A stretch of 64,000 nucleotides of DNA. Source: GWE2-40-63 sp050251815 (GTDB lineage: Bacteria; Bacteroidota; Bacteroidia; Bacteroidales; SZUA-534). The translations under genes were made by a program, and so were the position numbers. Positions within the stretch are counted from its first letter, which is position 1. Each line of letters opens with the position of its first letter. This document shows, piece after piece, positions 27,262-33,664 of this stretch. The stretch lies in NCBI GenBank assembly GCA_050251815.1, contig JBFWMB010000012.1, positions 1 through 64,000 on the forward strand. Direction: 5' to 3'. The notes beneath the pieces were generated by a model. The model saw only the letters and a program-made list of their open reading frames with translations, searched no databases and was not told where the DNA came from.

Positions 27262-29898
27262 ATGAAAAAGGCTAAACAAATTTTCTCCAAACTGGTATTG
27301 CTTGTATTTTTTTGGATACTAACAGCATGTAATAATACTTCGATTGAATATCCTTTTCAGAATCCTAAACTTCCGGTTGAGGAACGTATTGATGATTTGT
27401 TGAATCGCATGACCCTTGAAGAAAAAGCATCGCAACTTGTTTATGAGTCGCCGGCTATTGAACGCCTGGGAATTCCGGAATACAATTGGTGGAATGAGTG
27501 CCTACACGGTGTGGGGCGGGCCGGATTAGCCACCGTTTTTCCACAGGCCATTGGAATGGCTGCCATGTTCGATAAAGAACAACTATTTGCCAATGCAGTA
27601 ATTATTTCCGACGAAGCCCGGGCAAAACATCACGAAGCTGCAAGGAACGGTCAGCGGGGCATTTATCAGGGACTTACCTTTTGGACACCCAACATCAATA
27701 TTTTTCGCGATCCCCGCTGGGGACGCGGTATGGAAACTTATGGCGAAGATCCTTTTTTAACTGGTGAATTAGCGGTTGAGTTTATAAAAGGCTTGCAGGG
27801 CAACAATGAAAAGTACCTAAAGCTGGTAGCAACCGCTAAACATTTTGTAGTTCACAGTGGGCCCGAATACAACCGTCACACCTTTGATGCGCTGGTAAAT
27901 AAACGCGATTTTTTTGAGACCTATGCTCCGCATTTCAAGCGAACCATTGACGAGGCGCAGGTAGAGTCGTTTATGTGCGCTTACAACCGGCTCGACGGCG
28001 AACCCTGTTGTGGAAGCGGATACTTGCTAAACGACTTGTTGCGTGAGCAATGGGGCTTTAAAGGTTATGTGGTTTCGGATTGCTGGGCACTGGTCGATTT
28101 TTACAAAAACCATAAGGTGGTAGGAACTGAAGCTGAAGCAGCCGCCATGGCATTAAAATCGGGTACCGATTTAAATTGTGGCAGCGTGTATCCTTCGCTG
28201 GTTGATGCAATAAACAAAGGACTGGTCGACGAAATGTATGTCGATGAATCGCTTCGGCGTTTGCTACATGCCCGTTTTAAACTGGGCATGTTCGATCCTG
28301 AACCGATGGTTCCCTTTGCACAGATTCCCTATGAAGTGGTGAATTCCGATAAGCACAAAGAGGTCGCTTTGCTTTCGGCTCAAAAAAGCATGGTCTTGCT
28401 TAAAAACGAACAAAACCTGCTTCCACTTTCCAAAAACTTAAAAACAATTGCCGTAATTGGGCCAAATGCGAACGATGAGGAAATGCTTTTAGGCAATTAC
28501 AACGGGCATCCCGAAAAAGCGATTACTCCCTTGCAGGGGATTGTTAGTAAGCTTGGAAATACAGCGGAAGTTCTGTATGCCAAGGGTTGTGATTTGGCTG
28601 AAAACCTACCTTTCTTACAGGCCATTCCTGCTGCGAATTTTTATCTCGATGCCCATAAAACTTCCCGGGGATTAACAGCATCTTTCTATAACAATATAGA
28701 TTGTTCGGGCGATGCTGTGTTTAGCGAGACGCATCCACAGATTAATTTTAACTGGCAGGGAAACGCTCCCGTTCCGCAGGTTCCGGTCGATAGTTTTAGC
28801 ATTCGCTGGAACGGCTGGCTGATTCCCGAACTCACCGGAGAATACTACCTGGGTGGCGACGGAAAAGATGGCTACCGGATATGGATTGATGGCGAAGAGC
28901 TGGTGAATTATCAGGGATATCATCGGAACCAAAGTCGTTATAAAAGAATAAAACTGGAGAAGGGAAAACCGTATCAGTTACAGGTTGATTATACCCACCT
29001 GACCCGTTCGGCTATGATGAAACTGGTTTGGGCGCGAACCGGCATCGATTTGGAGCAGGAAGCCCTTGAACTTGCAATAAAGGCCGATGTGGTGGTTCTT
29101 TGCATGGGTTTGTCGCCACAGCTCGAAGGAGAAGAAATGGAGGTGGCTGTTGAAGGTTTTAAAGGAGGCGACCGGCTCACCTTAGGGTTGCCCGAAACGC
29201 AGACGCAGCTCATCAGGAAAATTCATGCCACCGGACGTCCCGTTGTCCTTGTTCTGTTGAATGGAAGTGCGCTGTCAGTTAACTGGGAGGCAAAACATAT
29301 TCCGGCCATACTGGAAGCCTGGTATCCCGGACAAGCCGGAGGAACAGCCATTGCCGATGTGCTGTTTGGAGATTACAATCCAGCCGGACGCTTACCCGTT
29401 ACTTTCTACAAAAGTGAAAACCAACTTCCCGATTTTGAAGATTATGCCATGCAGGGACGAACCTACCGCTTTTTTAAGGGTGAACCTTTGTTCTCGTTTG
29501 GGCACGGGTTGAGTTATACGCAATTTGAATACTCCGATTTTGTACTACCCCAAAAAGCATCCTTTTCCCAACCTTTAACCCTAAGTGTAAAAGTAACCAA
29601 CACCGGAAGAATTGCCGGCGACGAAGTAGTACAACTGTATGTAAAAGATGTTGAAGCCTCAGTAACTGTTCCTTTGGTTTCGTTGCAGGGGTTACAGCGC
29701 ATTCACCTGAAACCCGGGGAATCAAAAATGGTAAGTTTTATGTTGACATCGGATCAACTTGTCGTGTTCGATGAGGATGGCTGTGCAAAAAACGAAGCCG
29801 GAGTTTTTGAGATTTCGGTAGGAGGGAAAGCTCCTTATCAGAAAGGTTTTGATGCACAAACCACTCAGGTTTTAACCCAGTCGGTTTGGCTTGAATAA
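27262..29898 (+). CDS. GH3 beta-glycosidase with PA14 domain, lipoprotein
   Basis: An 878-residue enzyme from the ATG at 27262. The open frame begins 210 bp upstream, overlapping the GH5 gene, but only the 27262 start gives a lipoprotein signal peptide (FWILTA-Cys). The GH3 N-domain carries WWNECLHGVGRAG, RDPRWGRGMETYGEDP and the nucleophile in GYVVSDCWAL. A PA14-like insertion (about residues 470-600, GDGKDGYRIWIDGEE) interrupts the second domain. GDYNPAGRLPVTFYKS, SFGHGLSYTQFEY and a fibronectin-III-like tail complete the fold. Members are beta-glucosidases or beta-xylosidases; with glucomannan as substrate, removal of beta-linked glucose is likely. A terminator follows. Confidence 0.88.
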   Translation: MKKAKQIFSKLVLLVFFWILTACNNTSIEYPFQNPKLPVEERIDDLLNRMTLEEKASQLVYESPAIERLGIPEYNWWNECLHGVGRAGLATVFPQAIGMAAMFDKEQLFANAVIISDEARAKHHEAARNGQRGIYQGLTFWTPNINIFRDPRWGRGMETYGEDPFLTGELAVEFIKGLQGNNEKYLKLVATAKHFVVHSGPEYNRHTFDALVNKRDFFETYAPHFKRTIDEAQVESFMCAYNRLDGEPCCGSGYLLNDLLREQWGFKGYVVSDCWALVDFYKNHKVVGTEAEAAAMALKSGTDLNCGSVYPSLVDAINKGLVDEMYVDESLRRLLHARFKLGMFDPEPMVPFAQIPYEVVNSDKHKEVALLSAQKSMVLLKNEQNLLPLSKNLKTIAVIGPNANDEEMLLGNYNGHPEKAITPLQGIVSKLGNTAEVLYAKGCDLAENLPFLQAIPAANFYLDAHKTSRGLTASFYNNIDCSGDAVFSETHPQINFNWQGNAPVPQVPVDSFSIRWNGWLIPELTGEYYLGGDGKDGYRIWIDGEELVNYQGYHRNQSRYKRIKLEKGKPYQLQVDYTHLTRSAMMKLVWARTGIDLEQEALELAIKADVVVLCMGLSPQLEGEEMEVAVEGFKGGDRLTLGLPETQTQLIRKIHATGRPVVLVLLNGSALSVNWEAKHIPAILEAWYPGQAGGTAIADVLFGDYNPAGRLPVTFYKSENQLPDFEDYAMQGRTYRFFKGEPLFSFGHGLSYTQFEYSDFVLPQKASFSQPLTLSVKVTNTGRIAGDEVVQLYVKDVEASVTVPLVSLQGLQRIHLKPGESKMVSFMLTSDQLVVFDEDGCAKNEAGVFEISVGGKAPYQKGFDAQTTQVLTQSVWLE

Positions 29899-29917
29899 AC
29901 CGAATTTGTTTTAAAAC

Positions 29918-29955
29918 AAAGGCGGCCCGGAATTGAAATTCCAGGCCGCCTTTTC
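29918..29955. terminator. Bidirectional terminator between GH3 and PfkB kinase genes
   Basis: A 15-bp stem with one mismatch (10 bp AAAGGCGGCC/GGCCGCCTTT plus 5 bp) and a 4-nt loop, with T-rich sequence to the right and A-rich to the left. It lies between two converging genes and should stop transcription from both sides. Confidence 0.85.
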
Positions 29956-29970
29956 TTTCTTTTCGTATTT

Positions 29971-30939
29971 TTATTCCAGATGTTCTTTAATAAAAGCCCA
30001 TCCTTTTTCAGATATTTTAGCCCCTAAGTTTTCAATAACCTTTCCTGAAAGCAAGGCTCCCATTTTGCCGCATTTGCTTAGCGACAGCTTATGAACCATT
30101 CCGTATAAAAATCCGGCGGCATAAAGGTCGCCTGCTCCGGTGGTATCAAAAGCATCGATACCAATAATGCCAACCCGGGCTTCATCGGTTCCGTGTTTGA
30201 TTAAAGAACCCTGTTTACCGATCTTTACTACGGCGTATTCACAAAGTGTAGCCAGTTCGTTTAGCGATTCTTCCGGATTTTTTCCGGTAAAGGCACGGGC
30301 TTCTTCCTCGTTGGCAAAAATTATATCAACATAATCACGAACAATCCGGTGCAAAAATTCTTTGTTTTCTTCAACTACATTGTAGCTGGCCAAATCGAGC
30401 GAAACGTTCAGTCCTTTTTCTTTGGCAATTTTAACTGCGGTTTCAATCAGTTCATGGTTTTGAACCAAATATCCTTCGATGTGGAAGTATTGATAGCCTT
30501 CGAAAATACCCGGATTGATATCGGATGCACACAATTCAACCGCCGCTCCCAGATAAGTAGCAAAGGTGCGTTCCGAATCGGGTGAAACCAAAGCTACCGC
30601 TTTACCGGTTGGTGTTTCGCTCAACAGAAGAAAAGGTTCAATACCGGCTTCCTCCAGATCTTCTTTAAAAAACACACCCAGCGGATCGGCGCCAACTTTA
30701 CCCACAAAACCGGTTTCAATGCCCAAACGGGCCAGTCCGTGTATGGTATTTGCTGCAGAACCACCTGATGTCATTACCTGATTCAGGTGGTGGGTACTTT
30801 CAATTACCAGTTTGCTGAAATTGGCATCCACCAGTTGCATGCTTCCTTTTGGCAGGTTTAATTCGGTTAATGTACTGTCGTTGTTTAACTTAGTCATCAC
30901 ATCGACCAGGGCGTTGCCCATTCCTAAAATCTTATCCAT
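29971..30939 (-). CDS. PfkB-family kinase, adenosine kinase-like
   Basis: A 322-residue cytoplasmic sugar/nucleoside kinase of the ribokinase family. MTSGGSAANTIHGLARLG is the first PfkB signature, and DAFDTTGAGDLYAAGFLYG near residues 258-276 is the second, with the catalytic Asp in TGAGD. The N-terminus GMGNALVDVMTKL and the whole-length pattern resemble bacterial adenosine kinase-like proteins of Bacteroidota rather than fructokinases. Substrate is inferred from family resemblance only. It converges on the PUL and is not part of it. Confidence 0.85.
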   Translation of the reverse strand: MDKILGMGNALVDVMTKLNNDSTLTELNLPKGSMQLVDANFSKLVIESTHHLNQVMTSGGSAANTIHGLARLGIETGFVGKVGADPLGVFFKEDLEEAGIEPFLLLSETPTGKAVALVSPDSERTFATYLGAAVELCASDINPGIFEGYQYFHIEGYLVQNHELIETAVKIAKEKGLNVSLDLASYNVVEENKEFLHRIVRDYVDIIFANEEEARAFTGKNPEESLNELATLCEYAVVKIGKQGSLIKHGTDEARVGIIGIDAFDTTGAGDLYAAGFLYGMVHKLSLSKCGKMGALLSGKVIENLGAKISEKGWAFIKEHLE

Positions 30940-31076
30940 TGTATTGGTTCAAAAATTCAAAAAACGTTGCGAAATAACTCTAAATTTAAAGAATAAAAAA
31001 ATAATATCGCAATTAATTGACAGTCACAACAGAAACTTTAAAGTTGAATGAGGTTAAAAAAATTTTGGTTAAATAT

Positions 31077-31107
31077 TTTGCAGATTCAAAAGATGCGCTT
31101 ATTTTTG
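31077..31107 (+). promoter_or_regulatory. Promoter of tRNA-Asn (TTTG-N19-TATTTTTG)
   Basis: A -33 TTTG at 31077-31080 and a -7 TATTTTTG at 31100-31107 are separated by exactly 19 bp, a textbook Bacteroidota vegetative promoter. Transcription would start about 40 nt before the mature tRNA end. Confidence 0.75.
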
Positions 31108-31151
31108 CCACGCAATTTGAGAAACGGATTTACTCAGGTTGTAAGCGTTCT

Positions 31152-31225
31152 TCCTCCTTAGCTCAGTTGGTTAGAGCACCTGACTGTTAATCAGGGGGTC
31201 CTTGGTTCAAGTCCAAGAGGGGGAG
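31152..31225 (+). tRNA. tRNA-Asn (anticodon GTT)
   Basis: A complete 74-nt cloverleaf. The acceptor stem is TCCTCCT paired with AGGGGGA plus discriminator G. The D arm has GCTCAGTTGGTTAGAGC, the anticodon stem CCTGA/TCAGG closes loop CTGTTAA with GTT at 31186-31188, and the T stem CTTGG/CCAAG closes TTCAAGT. CCA is not encoded. It is followed by its own terminator and then by an array of copies of its 3' half. Confidence 0.97.
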
Positions 31226-31236
31226 CTCAACAAAAT

Positions 31237-31272
31237 AAAGCCTTTGCAGATTTTTTGCAAAGGCTTTTTTAT
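31237..31272 (+). terminator. Terminator of tRNA-Asn
   Basis: A perfect 12-bp stem (AAAGCCTTTGCA with TGCAAAGGCTTT) and 7-nt loop run into a T-rich tail. Weaker, diverged versions of the same hairpin recur in each unit of the downstream array. Confidence 0.88.
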
Positions 31273-31279
31273 TTTATAA

Positions 31280-32041
31280 CTGTTAACCAGGGCCCCGAAA
31301 GCCTTCGGGGTTGGTTCAAGGGCCTACCGGAAGGGTTCGGAAAGGGAGCTCAGTAAAAACAAAGCACCTGCAAATTTATTGTGAAGGTTTTTTTATTATA
31401 TGACAAGAGCAAAAGGTCAAGCCGAATGGTTGCTCTGGATATTCAACTTTTAAATGATTAATTTTGATGGGCTGTTAACCAGGGCCCCGAAAGCCTTCGG
31501 GGTTGGTTCAAGTCCCTGACGAAAGGGTTCGGAAAGGAACTCAGTAAAAACAAAGCTCCTGCAAATTTATTGTCAAGGTTTTTTATTGTATGACAAGAGC
31601 AAAAGGTTAAGCCGAATGGTTGCTCTGGTTATTCAACTTTTAAGTGATTAATTTTGTAACTGTTAATCAGGGCTCCGAAAGCTTTCGGGGTTGGTTCAAG
31701 TCCATTCCGAAAGTTTTCTGATGGGGGAGTCCAGCAAAATAATGCACTTACAAATTATTGTAGGTACCTTTTTGTTTTGTAGCCATACGAAAGGGTCAAT
31801 TCGAATACCATTTCTCGAAATATTTAACTTTTTAATGATTAATTTTATAACTGTTAATCAGGGCCCCGAAAGCTTTCGGGGTTGGTTCAAGTCCATTCCG
31901 AAAGGCTTCGGAAGGGGGAGTCCAGCAAAATAATGCGCTTGTAAATTATTATAGGTGCCTTTTTATTTTGTAGCCATACGAAAGGGTTAATTCGAATACC
32001 ATTTCTCGAAATATTTAACTTTTTAATGATTAATTTTGAAA
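31280..32041 (+). repeat. Tandem array of four ~190-bp units derived from the tRNA-Asn 3' half
   Basis: Four units start at 31280, 31472, 31660 and 31851 (spacings 192, 188, 191; the next partial copy starts 191 further). Each begins with CTGTTAAYCAGG, the tRNA-Asn anticodon loop and 3' anticodon stem. Each then has a 7-bp or longer GC hairpin where the tRNA has its variable loop, the T-arm GGTTCAAG, an acceptor-like GGGAG end, and a terminator-like hairpin with a T-rich tail. An additional tail of about 95 nt ends in TAATTTTG or TAATTTTA. D arm and 5' acceptor strand are absent, so these cannot fold as functional tRNAs. Units 1-2 and 3-4 form two more similar pairs. Confidence 0.9.
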
Positions 32042-32080
32042 GTGTTAATCAATGTCCCGAAAGCCTTTGTGCTTTTCACC
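32042..32080 (+). repeat. Fifth, truncated tRNA-Asn-half unit
   Basis: Carries TGTTAATCA and CCCGAAAGCCTT of the unit start, but the right half of the hairpin and the T arm have decayed. The GIY-YIG coding remnant starts a few bases later, so the nuclease occupies the position of the acceptor, terminator and tail parts of the unit. Confidence 0.7.
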
Positions 32081-32084
32081 AACT

Positions 32085-32384
32085 ATGGAACAAGGCTTTG
32101 TATACATATTGTTTAGTAAAAAACTATCGCGATTTTATGTTGGTGCTACACGATTAGCCCCAACAGATAGACTATCCTGACATTTGACCAACTATTACGG
32201 GATTTTAAAATTCACTGCAAAAGCCGACGATTGGGAGCCCTTTATAAACATTGAATGTAAAAACTTTGAGCAGGCTTTAAAAATAGAAGCACACATCAAG
32301 AAGATGAAAAGTAAAAAGTACATTGAGAATCTTCAATACTATCCTGATATTATTACCAAATTGCTCGAAAAATATTCTTCGTGA
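32085..32384 (+). pseudogene. GIY-YIG nuclease, broken by one in-frame TGA
   Basis: Reading from the ATG at 32085 gives a 99-residue GIY-YIG (UvrC N-terminal-like) domain interrupted only by a TGA at codon 32 (32178-32180). Before it are FVYILFSKKLSRFYVGATR, which holds the GIY...YIG equivalents (VYI and FYVG), and DRLS. After it are HLTNYYG, KFTAKADDWE, LKIEAHIKKMKSKKYIENL and LLEKYS, the normal family ending. The stop replaces a residue that is usually Lys, Gln or Arg in R-L-x-x-H, so a CGA-to-TGA change is plausible. The frame is otherwise intact, which suggests recent loss. The gene lies inside the tRNA-half array, between units five and six. Confidence 0.85.
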
Positions 32385-32386
32385 AA

Positions 32387-32432
32387 AACTGTTAATCATT
32401 GCCCCGAAAGCTTTCGGGCTTGGTTCAAGCCC
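32387..32432 (+). repeat. Sixth tRNA-Asn-half copy, right of the nuclease
   Basis: AACTGTTAATCATT followed by the perfect palindrome CCCGAAAGCTTTCGGG and TTGGTTCAAG. The copy ends near the hicB stop codon, so its terminator-like and tail parts are missing. A second possible hairpin (GGGCTTG/CAAGCCC) overlaps the T arm. Confidence 0.75.
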
Positions 32433-32442
32433 ATTGTCAAAG

Positions 32443-32829
32443 CTAGATTAGAAAACTGGCCTCCGATAATTCGCGACCAATTTGTTGTACACCCTCTAAG
32501 ATTCTTTTTAACTGGCTGGTCGAGGGTTTTTTACTGCCTTTAATATATTGCGCCAACAAACTTTGATTCATACCTATACGTTCACTTAAAGCCTTTGCGT
32601 TTATTACCTTGTAAAAATCGAAAAAGCTTTCAAGGTCATAGGCAAACTGAATGTCGCTAAGGGTATATTCCTCGCTTTCAAAAGCCAAATTTACAGCCTC
32701 AACTGCATTTTTTTGAAGGGCTGTAAAACTTTCGGCCTCGGTGGCAATAAAATTATTTTCAATAGTTCCGGTAGCACTGTATCCTGTATCTTCTTTTACA
32801 ACTTCTAATAGTATTTTTTTCTTTTTCAT
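32443..32829 (-). CDS. hicB: HicB-family antitoxin with C-terminal HTH
   Basis: A 128-residue protein. The N-terminal half (about 1-65) has the partly degraded RNase H-like fold of HicB antitoxins (LEVVKEDTGYSATGTIENN). The C-terminal half (about 75-120) is a helix-turn-helix of the XRE type (NAKALSERIGMNQSLLAQYIKGSKKPS) that would bind the operator and autoregulate. It overlaps the upstream toxin frame by ATGA, the usual hicA-hicB coupling. It is transcribed towards the tRNA-half array. Confidence 0.85.
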   Translation of the reverse strand: MKKKKILLEVVKEDTGYSATGTIENNFIATEAESFTALQKNAVEAVNLAFESEEYTLSDIQFAYDLESFFDFYKVINAKALSERIGMNQSLLAQYIKGSKKPSTSQLKRILEGVQQIGRELSEASFLI

Positions 32830-33023
32830 CGCTTGTTTGTTTTAATATCAGCTTGCTTTAATATTGCCTTTAGCAATCCTTTTTTAACCTCCTTACCTGC
32901 ATGGTAGGGTACTGTTAACTGTAGATCCTTTTCGGGATGTTGCATAATAACATGACTTCCTTTTTGCCGGACTACAACCCAACCATTGTTTTTTAATAGC
33001 TTAAAAAGGTCGTTGTATTTTAT
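32826..33023 (-). CDS. hicA: HicA-type mRNA interferase frame with ATA in place of the start codon
   Basis: A 65-codon open frame immediately upstream of and overlapping hicB. Translated, it is a complete HicA: KYNDLFKLLKNNGWVVVRQ, the catalytic KGSHVIMQHP (His24) and TVPYHAGKEVKKGLLKAILK. The codon at the expected start (33021-33023) is ATA, not ATG, and no ATG, GTG or TTG occurs in frame between the upstream TAA and the catalytic region. Either translation starts at ATA at low level or the toxin has been silenced by start loss. A -7 element lies a few bases upstream, so an mRNA would have almost no leader. Confidence 0.8.
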   Translation of the reverse strand: MKYNDLFKLLKNNGWVVVRQKGSHVIMQHPEKDLQLTVPYHAGKEVKKGLLKAILKQADIKTNKR

Positions 33024-33027
33024 GGTG

Positions 33028-33057
33028 CAAAGGTAATAAATATATTACTTTTTCAAA
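33028..33057 (-). promoter_or_regulatory. Promoter of hicAB (TTTG-N18-TACCTTTG)
   Basis: On the minus strand a TTTG (33054-33057) and TACCTTTG (33028-33035) are 18 bp apart. The -7 box ends 4 bp before the ATA codon of hicA, so the transcript may begin at or just inside the toxin frame. Confidence 0.6.
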
Positions 33058-33154
33058 CAAATGGAATTTTTGTGTGTTATTGAGTGAATAACCAAGGTAT
33101 TGAAAAGGTACGCCTAATGAGGCTGTTAATCTGGTTCTCAAACGGGCATTAATA

Positions 33155-33363
33155 AAAACCCGATCTTTTTTAAAAAGATCGGGACTTTGTAAAAAAAGAT
33201 CGGGTTCTTATAAAATAAAGTCGTGATCTTGTAAAAAAAGATCGTGACCTTGTAAAATAAAGTCCCGACTTTGTAAAAAATAAACGAGACCTTTTTGCAA
33301 AAAGATCGGGACTTGTTTGAAAAAAGATCCCGACCTTTTCGAAGAAAGATCGGGACTTTGTTG
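33155..33363. repeat. Palindromic minisatellite, ~10 units of 21-24 bp
   Basis: About ten head-to-tail units share a core close to AAAGATCGGGACTTT, present in both orientations because the core is nearly its own reverse complement. Units are separated by A-rich linkers (GTAAAA...). The first two units face each other to form a perfect stem (CCCGATCTTTTT/AAAAAGATCGGG). The array could fold into many alternative hairpins. On the minus strand it stays open in one frame with a rough 7-residue period, but without a start codon. Confidence 0.85.
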
Positions 33364-33441
33364 GCCTACGAACCCGTCTTTGATTATTACAGGTAACCTA
33401 TCCTTAGGCCTGAATTCTAATTGTGTAACGAACAGGCATTA

Positions 33442-33518
33442 CGGGTTGTATTTACCAGGCTTTAGCTACTTCTTGTAAAAATGCCTCCACGCCAAGGAAC
33501 AGGAACCAATACAACCCG
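33442..33518. repeat. Long-range inverted repeat upstream of the siderophore operon
   Basis: CGGGTTGTATT at 33442-33452 and its exact reverse complement at 33508-33518 are separated by 55 bp, with GGCATT/AATGCC as a further shorter pair nearby. It may be a structured RNA leader or a remnant of a mobile element; I do not recognise it as a known riboswitch. Confidence 0.45.
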
Positions 33519-33575
33519 GAAATCAATCCAGCACTGCTGGAGCTTATTCAAAGTAAAAATCCCAACTTTTAGGGA

Positions 33576-33606
33576 TTGCCGCCATTTTTCTTCGCTGCTA
33601 CTTTTG
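33576..33606 (+). promoter_or_regulatory. Promoter of the siderophore-uptake operon
   Basis: TTG at 33576-33578 and TACTTTTG at 33599-33606, spaced 20 bp, fit the Bacteroidota consensus, with the TonB receptor ATG 58 bp further on. An AT-rich stretch follows, but I cannot point to a clear Fur box. Confidence 0.65.
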
Positions 33607-33664
33607 ACCCGAAGTTTATTCAAATAATAATTCGAGGGATTTAGTTGGAGAAGAAAAAAGCATC

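Larger units (their letters stand above)
33024..33664. other. Gene-free region between hicAB and the siderophore operon
   Basis: This 641-bp stretch holds the hicAB promoter, a possible seventh decayed tRNA-half motif at 33122-33140 (GGCTGTTAATCTGGTT), the palindromic minisatellite (33155-33363), a long-range inverted repeat (33442-33518), a 6-bp hairpin at 33527-33541, and the promoter of the iron operon. I see no supportable gene. Confidence 0.65.

Noticed and set aside
31691..31933. An 80-codon open frame across units 3 and 4 of the tRNA-half array, starting with TTG in the T arm
   Set aside because: It runs through the hairpins and terminator-like structures, is not kept in units 1 and 2, and its product resembles nothing. 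An analogy to the Tpr frame of E. coli rtT repeats is possible but unsupported.
31280..32041. Additional functional tRNA genes
   Set aside because: The copies lack the D arm and the 5' acceptor strand and cannot form a cloverleaf.
33155..33363. CRISPR array
   Set aside because: The units are contiguous variants of one sequence without unique spacers, and no cas genes are in the window.
33155..33368. Minus-strand open frame through the minisatellite with a 7-residue period (T-K/R-S-R-x-F/Y-F)
   Set aside because: There is no ATG, GTG or TTG start, some units break the period, and the frame stays open mainly because of the repeat composition.
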